10,178 nt of DNA. Origin: an uncultured Lysobacteraceae bacterium (lineage in GTDB: Bacteria > Pseudomonadota > Gammaproteobacteria > Xanthomonadales > Rhodanobacteraceae). Numbering within the stretch: the first letter of the stretch is position 1; each line of letters begins with the position of its first letter. A program made the translations under genes and the position numbers. Below, in pieces: positions 6,540 to 10,178 of this stretch. Where the stretch lies: positions 1 to 10,178 of the forward strand of contig CAMLSI010000168.1 of assembly GCA_946482585.1 (NCBI GenBank), in the 5' to 3' direction. The notes beneath the pieces are model-generated. The model was given only the letters and a program-made list of their open reading frames with translations, did not search any database and was not told the origin of the DNA.

Positions 6540-7592
6540 TCAGGGCTTGCCCGCAGCCCGCGGCTTTGCATCCGCGATCGCGTCGTCCCGGCGCCGCAGC
6601 TCGCCGGCCTCGACATCGTAGACGGCCCGGAACGCGGGCCTCTCGACGCGGAACTGCGGCAGATGCAGCACGCTGTCGGTGCCCAGGCCGACCACGGGCA
6701 CGGCGCGGAAGCTTAGCGGCTTGCCCGGCGCGTAGACATCGGCCGCACGTAACGGTCGGAGCAACCAGACATGGCCGCCGTTGCCGCTGAACACACGCGC
6801 CTCGCCGCCGCCGTCGATCGCGAGCGCGGTGTATTCGTCGACGCCGAGCCCGGCGATATCCGGCCGTCCGCGCTCGTGGACGAGGCGCGCGATCCAGGCG
6901 ATGAGCCGGCCCTGTCGCGCGCGCTGGTCGAAATGACTGTCCGTGATGACGTCGCCGAGAAACGGCAGGTGCAGGAAATCGTCGACGAGCGTGGACTGCG
7001 GCCCGGCCGGATCGGCCAGCGCGTCGGGCGAGGTCTGGCTGCCGCCGTCGAGCGCGCCGTAGACAAAGGCCCCGAGGACTGCGAGGCCCGCGCTCGTGCC
7101 CGCGATCGGCTTGCCGGCGCGCACGTGCTCGCTGATCGCCGCGGCGAGCGGCGTGCCTTTCCAGTAGCGCACGTAGTTGGCCTGGTCGCCGCCGGCGAGG
7201 AACAGACCGTCGGCGCCGCGCACGATGTCGAGCACGCGCGGGTCGCTCGCGGCGCGGCGATCGCTGAACACCAGCGTCTGCGCCGCGGTGATGCCGCCGA
7301 TGTCCTCGAAGAATTCCTTCTGCGCCTCGACATCGCCCGAAGCGCGCAGGATCACGATGCGGCCATGACCGGCGCGTTCGATGAACCAGCGGAATCCGTC
7401 GTAGGGCCAGTCGCCGCCGCCGACGAGGAGCATGCCTGGCCGCCTCTCCCCGGTCCCGGCGGCCTTGATGTCGCCGATTTCGTAATAGCGGTAACCCTCG
7501 CCGCTCGCGTCGGCCGCGAACGCGCGCTGAGCGAACGCCGTGACGGCGAACAGGGCCGCGCAAACCAGGACACGGACGATCGACAGGCGCAT
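6540..7592 (-). CDS. Secreted cyanophycinase-like serine peptidase (family S51)
   Basis: This 350-residue protein matches cyanophycinase, the S51 serine exopeptidase that releases beta-Asp-Arg dipeptides from cyanophycin. Key sites are MLLVGGGDWP near the N-terminus, LAGGDQANYV with Q137, the nucleophile elbow IAGTSAGLAV with S167, TDSHFDQRARQGRL with the likely catalytic H220, and GLGVDEYTAL with E253. The 30-residue spacing between the Gln and Ser is close to that of cyanobacterial CphB. Residues 1-26 (MRLSIVRVL, a hydrophobic stretch, then a QRAFA cleavage-like end) form a clear signal peptide, so it should act outside the cytoplasm, like CphE-type extracellular enzymes rather than CphB. 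The start at 7592 has GGAGAG upstream; a longer form from 7619 has none. It leads a two-gene minus-strand operon with the isoaspartyl peptidase. Family call strong; another beta-linked peptide as substrate remains possible. Confidence 0.88.
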   Translation of the reverse strand: MRLSIVRVLVCAALFAVTAFAQRAFAADASGEGYRYYEIGDIKAAGTGERRPGMLLVGGGDWPYDGFRWFIERAGHGRIVILRASGDVEAQKEFFEDIGGITAAQTLVFSDRRAASDPRVLDIVRGADGLFLAGGDQANYVRYWKGTPLAAAISEHVRAGKPIAGTSAGLAVLGAFVYGALDGGSQTSPDALADPAGPQSTLVDDFLHLPFLGDVITDSHFDQRARQGRLIAWIARLVHERGRPDIAGLGVDEYTALAIDGGGEARVFSGNGGHVWLLRPLRAADVYAPGKPLSFRAVPVVGLGTDSVLHLPQFRVERPAFRAVYDVEAGELRRRDDAIADAKPRAAGKP

Positions 7593-7709
7593 CGCGACTC
7601 TCCGCTGGGCGAATTGCATCGGAGACGAAGCAGCGCGGATCTTCCCTACGCGACCAAGGCCGCGAACGGCGTCGAGCGCGGACCCCGTGCGATCGGCTAT
7701 CGTCGCGCG
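7593..7709. promoter_or_regulatory. Shared divergent promoter region of the cyanophycinase and sigma-factor genes
   Basis: These 117 nt separate two divergent starts, so promoters for both the peptidase operon (minus) and the sigma/FecR/receptor genes (plus) should lie here or overlap the coding ends. The minus-strand ribosome binding site GGAGAG occupies 7598-7603. TTGCAT at 7614-7619 resembles a plus-strand -35 box, but the best partner 18 nt on (GATCTT) is weak. I found no convincing -10 box, operator palindrome or Fur-like site. The plus-strand start at 7710 has no clear ribosome binding site. Confidence 0.45.
7598..7603 (-). promoter_or_regulatory. Ribosome binding site of the cyanophycinase-like gene
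   Basis: On the minus strand GGAGAG lies 5 nt before the ATG at 7592. It supports the start that opens directly with the signal peptide. Confidence 0.55.
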
Positions 7710-8279
7710 ATGGACATGCCTCTCGACGCCTGGTTCGTTCGCGAAATCCTCGTGCATGAAGCTGCACTCGTGCAGTACCTGCGCCGTTGCTGGTCGCACA
7801 GCGACGACCTGCACGACCTGCGTCAGGAAGTCTACGTGCGCGTCTACGAAGCTGCGGCGAAAAGCCTGCCGCAGCAGCCCAAGTCGTTCCTGTTCGCGAC
7901 CGCGCGTCATCTGATGACCGACCGGCTGCGGCGCGGCCGCGTCGTCTCGATCGAACCGGCGGGTGATTTCGAGTCCCTGAACGTCTTGGTAGACGAGGTG
8001 TCGCCGGAGCAACGCCTCGGCGCGCGGCAGATCCTCAAGCATCTCGCCGCGGCGCTGGACCGGTTGCCCGAGCGTTGCCGCCAGATCGTATGGCTGCGCC
8101 GGGTCGAGGAGTTGCCGCAGAAAGTGGTCGCGGCGCGCCTGGGCATCAGCGAGAAGGCCGTCGAAAAACAGATCGCGAAAGGCATGCGTCTGCTCGCCGA
8201 GCATTACCACGGCCGTTCGCCGGCGCCCAAGGCTGCCGGCCGCGGCGCGCAACGGCGCGGCACGAGACGCGTGGAGTAA
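7710..8279 (+). CDS. FecI-like ECF RNA polymerase sigma factor
   Basis: This 189-residue protein has the two-domain layout of ECF (group 4) sigma factors. Residues 11-77 are sigma region 2, including the core-binding helix DLHDLRQEVYVRVYEAA and SFLFATARHLMTDRLRR. Residues 112-163 are region 4, with LDRLPERCRQIVWLRR and the helix-turn-helix VVAARLGISEKAVEKQIAKGMRLL that would contact the -35 box. A basic, low-complexity tail (APKAAGRGAQRRGTRR) follows and is unusual for the family. ATG 7710 is used, although ATG 7716 in the same frame is equally possible, and neither has a good ribosome binding site. The FecR-like gene starts 7 nt after the stop, followed by a TonB-dependent receptor, so this is the FecI partner of a surface-signalling system. 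Its targets are probably the downstream receptor and perhaps the divergent peptidase operon (inference). Confidence 0.88.
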   Translation: MDMPLDAWFVREILVHEAALVQYLRRCWSHSDDLHDLRQEVYVRVYEAAAKSLPQQPKSFLFATARHLMTDRLRRGRVVSIEPAGDFESLNVLVDEVSPEQRLGARQILKHLAAALDRLPERCRQIVWLRRVEELPQKVVAARLGISEKAVEKQIAKGMRLLAEHYHGRSPAPKAAGRGAQRRGTRRVE

Positions 8280-8286
8280 GTCGGAC

Positions 8287-9366
8287 ATGAGCACAGACAG
8301 CAGACAGATTGAACAGGCCGCGGCCGCATGGCTGGCGCGCCGCGACGCCGGCGACTGGTCGCGCGCCGAGGCAGCCGCGCTGGAGTCCTGGCTTGCCGAA
8401 TCCACGGCACACCGCATCGCGCTGCTGCGCCTGGAAGCGGCCTGGGACGAGAGCGGACGGCTCAAGGCGCTCGGCGCCGGCGTGCCGCCCGGTGAATTGC
8501 CGCAGCGCGGCCGCTGGTCGCAGGTGCCGTTCGGATTGCGGTCGACGACGACGCGCACGACCGACGATGTTCCGACGCCGATCCTGCGCGTCGGCGCGCG
8601 CGCGCGGCGCGCCTCCCTGCGGCCACCGCCGCGCCGCGGCCGCGCCATCGCCGCCGCGGCGCTCGTGCTGTTTGCGATCGCGACATTCTGGGGCTGGCGC
8701 CGCTTCGAGCACGTCGAACCGATCGCGTACCGCACGACGATCGGCAACCTGCAGGAAATCGCGCTCGCGGACGGCTCGGCCGCGACGCTGAGCAGCGACA
8801 GCGCGATCGATGTCGCGCTGTCGCGGCGCGAACGTCTCATCGACCTGCGTCAGGGCGAAGCCTATTTCGACGTGGCGAAAGATGCGGCACGACCGTTCGC
8901 GGTGCAGGCCGGCAATCGCCGCATCGTCGCGGTCGGCACGCGTTTCGCCGTGCGCCGCGACGGCGACGAGGTTCGCGTCGTCGTGAGCGAAGGCACGGTA
9001 CGGCTCGAAGCCTCGCCCGGCGATGGTCGCGGCCAGCCCGTCACTTTGCTGCCCGCGGGCAGCAGCGCCGTTGCGAACGCGAGCGGCGTGATGGTGCGCG
9101 CCGGGTCGATCGCCGACGCGGAACGCGCACTCGACTGGCGCCGCGGCCATCTCGTGTTTCTCGACACGCCGCTCGCGGTCGCGGTCGCGGAATTCAATCG
9201 ATACAACACGCGACCGCTCGTCGTCGGCGATGCGGCCGCCGCGCAGCTTCGCATCGGCGGCAGCTTCCGCTGGTCCAACGCCGAAGTGTTCGCGAACCTG
9301 GTCGAACAGGCCTTGCCCGTGCGCGCCGAACGCGAAGCGGATCGGATCGTGTTGTACAGCCGTTGA
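8287..9366 (+). CDS. FecR-like transmembrane anti-sigma / sigma regulator
   Basis: This 359-residue inner-membrane protein has the FecR layout. The cytoplasmic N-terminal part (about 8-60: AAAWLARRDAGDW, then AHRIALLRLEAAWDES) is the DUF4880-like sigma-binding domain. A basic linker follows, then one membrane helix at about 119-137 (RAIAAAALVLFAIATFWGW). The periplasmic FecR domain spans about 148-240, with IALADGSAATLSSDS, LRQGEAYFDVAKD, RPFAVQAG and VGTRFAVR. The C-terminal part (about 285-357, with LDTPLAVAVAEFNRYN and RIGGSFRW) resembles the DUF4974/STN-like region that meets the receptor's signalling domain. GGAG at 8273-8276, within the sigma-factor stop region, is the likely ribosome binding site, 10 nt before the ATG. 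The 7-nt spacing to the sigma gene implies co-transcription. It should relay receptor occupancy to the sigma factor. The basic linker at about 88-118 is longer than usual. Confidence 0.9.
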   Translation: MSTDSRQIEQAAAAWLARRDAGDWSRAEAAALESWLAESTAHRIALLRLEAAWDESGRLKALGAGVPPGELPQRGRWSQVPFGLRSTTTRTTDDVPTPILRVGARARRASLRPPPRRGRAIAAAALVLFAIATFWGWRRFEHVEPIAYRTTIGNLQEIALADGSAATLSSDSAIDVALSRRERLIDLRQGEAYFDVAKDAARPFAVQAGNRRIVAVGTRFAVRRDGDEVRVVVSEGTVRLEASPGDGRGQPVTLLPAGSSAVANASGVMVRAGSIADAERALDWRRGHLVFLDTPLAVAVAEFNRYNTRPLVVGDAAAAQLRIGGSFRWSNAEVFANLVEQALPVRAEREADRIVLYSR

Positions 9367-9373
9367 GGCCGAC

Positions 9374-9392
9374 AGGCGGGATCGCGCCGCCT
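9374..9392 (+). other. Small hairpin just after fecR
   Basis: AGGCGG (9374-9379) and CCGCCT (9387-9392) make a perfect 6-bp stem with a 7-nt loop, 7 nt after the FecR stop, in the 79-nt gap before the receptor gene. It has no T-run. It could lower read-through, protect the upstream mRNA's 3' end, or be chance in GC-rich DNA. Confidence 0.3.
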
Positions 9393-9433
9393 CGTTCGTC
9401 ATGACTGGCGCAGGCGCCGGGGTGCGCCGAACC

Positions 9434-9439
9434 AGGGGG
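9434..9439 (+). promoter_or_regulatory. Ribosome binding site choosing the receptor start
   Basis: AGGGGG lies 6 nt before the ATG at 9446 but directly abuts the in-frame ATG at 9440, so 9446 is the better start. Both give the same signal peptide apart from two residues. Confidence 0.55.
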
Positions 9440-9445
9440 ATGGCG

Positions 9446-10178
9446 ATGCGACAAGGTGTTCGAAAGCTCGTACTGGCATTGGCATGCAGCGCCGCACTGG
9501 CGGCGCAGGCGCAGAACACGAACGAAGCGATCGACGTGCCGGCAGGCGATCTCGTCACGGCACTCGATGCACTGGCACGCCAGTCCGGCGCGCAGTTCGT
9601 CTACTCCGCCGACGAGCTCAAAGGCCTGCGCACGAGCGGCGTGAAAGGCACGATGACCGCGGCCGACGCGCTCGAACGCCTGCTGCGCGGCAGCGGTTAC
9701 GGCCTCAAACGCGACACGTCGGGCGCGATGGTCATCGTACGGCAGCCCGCGACGATGCCGCCGCAAACGCGTGCCGAACCGGAAGCCGCGCCCGAACGCC
9801 CGGTCGTCGAACTCGAAAGCGTGCAGGTCACGGGCTCGCGCATTCCGCGCGCGCAGATCGAAGGGCCGGCGCCGGTCAGCGTGATCACCGCGCAGGAAAT
9901 CAAGGCGGCCGGCTTCACGACCGTGCCCGACGTGCTGCGCGCGATGACGCAGAACGGCGGCGAGACGCAGAGCCAGCAGTCGGCGAGCGGCGCCGACTTT
10001 TCGCCGGGCGCGCAACAGGTCGACTTGCGCGGCCTCGGCCCGAACCACACGCTCGTGCTGGTGAACGGCCGCCGCATCGCCGACTTTCCGATGCCGTTCA
10101 AGGGACGCAGCAACTTTACGGACATTTCCAATATTCCACTCGGCATGGTGGATCGCATCGAGATCCTGACCGGCAGCG
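9446..10178 (+). CDS. TonB-dependent outer-membrane receptor with STN signalling domain (3' end beyond window)
   Basis: The first 244 codons are present and the frame is open at the window end. MRQGVRKLVLALACSAALAAQAQ is a signal peptide. Residues about 29-100 form the secretin/TonB short N-terminal (STN) domain: IDVPAGDLVTALDALARQSG, FVYSADELKGLRT, then ADALERLLRGSGY and GAMVIVRQ. A Pro/Glu-rich linker leads to ESVQVTGSRIPR and the plug domain: PVSVITAQEIKAAGF, DVLRAM, QQVDLRGLGPNHTLVLVNGRR and IPLGMVDRIEILTG. An STN domain marks a transducer-type receptor that both imports its ligand using TonB energy and signals through FecR, matching the two genes upstream. The GSRIP and RGLGPNHTLVLVNGRR style is that of receptors for peptides or carbohydrates in Xanthomonad-like bacteria rather than classic siderophore receptors (inference). 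A ligand such as a beta-aspartyl peptide is suggested only by the neighbouring peptidases. Confidence 0.9.
   Translation, partial: MRQGVRKLVLALACSAALAAQAQNTNEAIDVPAGDLVTALDALARQSGAQFVYSADELKGLRTSGVKGTMTAADALERLLRGSGYGLKRDTSGAMVIVRQPATMPPQTRAEPEAAPERPVVELESVQVTGSRIPRAQIEGPAPVSVITAQEIKAAGFTTVPDVLRAMTQNGGETQSQQSASGADFSPGAQQVDLRGLGPNHTLVLVNGRRIADFPMPFKGRSNFTDISNIPLGMVDRIEILTGS

Noticed and set aside
7614..7643. Sigma-70 promoter TTGCAT with GATCTT
   Set aside because: The -35 half is fair, but the -10 half matches only three of six consensus bases. I do not claim a promoter position.
6771..7709. N-terminal extension of the sigma-factor frame
   Set aside because: It lies opposite the cyanophycinase-like gene and would add over 300 residues before an otherwise normal-length ECF sigma factor.
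7593..8840. Long N-terminal extension of the cyanophycinase-like frame on the minus strand
   Set aside because: The frame stays open upstream, but the added residues lie opposite the sigma factor and FecR genes and would bury the signal peptide. The ribosome binding site supports the 7592 start.
9446..9520. Lipoprotein signal around the Cys in LALACSAAL of the receptor
   Set aside because: The -3 position is Ala, not Leu/Val/Ile, and outer-membrane TonB receptors use signal peptidase I. An ordinary signal peptide fits better.

Overview
The window is uniformly GC-rich, with G or C at most third codon positions, and is packed with short-spaced genes. A FecI-type sigma factor, a FecR anti-sigma regulator and a TonB-dependent receptor with a secretin/TonB N-terminal (STN) domain point to a Gram-negative proteobacterium. 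The style of the receptor and regulators resembles Xanthomonadales-like Gammaproteobacteria; that placement is an inference from appearance, not a database match.

Two functional blocks meet at about position 5430. The left block (2-5427, all on the + strand) is a tightly coupled operon of at least five genes: the 3' end of an unrecognised gene, a ComEC-like metallo-beta-lactamase (MBL) hydrolase with a Lys/Ala-rich histone-like tail, a caspase-like (C14) cysteine protease, an unrecognised 352-residue protein with a beta-rich N-terminus and helical C-terminus, and a second, different ComEC-like MBL hydrolase. Three of the four junctions are stop/start overlaps (8, 4 and 4 nt). The fourth is a 36-nt gap that may hold a 10-codon minicistron. 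Two putative hydrolases/nucleases around a suicide-type protease look like a biological-conflict (defence or programmed cell death) cassette. That reading is an inference and the left edge of the operon is cut off.

The right block (5467-10178) looks like a nutrient locus. On the - strand are a secreted cyanophycinase-like S51 peptidase and, 41 nt downstream, an exported isoaspartyl peptidase/plant-type asparaginase. These are the two enzyme types needed to take cyanophycin to beta-Asp-Arg and then to Asp and Arg. Divergent from them, across a 117-nt shared regulatory gap, are an ECF sigma factor, FecR and a TonB-dependent transducer-type receptor (truncated at the window end). Together they suggest surface-signalled, extracytoplasmic use of cyanophycin or another beta-aspartyl peptide, with the receptor as importer and sensor.

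The blocks converge at 5427/5467 with a small inverted repeat between them. I saw no tRNA, rRNA, CRISPR array, transposase or insertion-sequence end.
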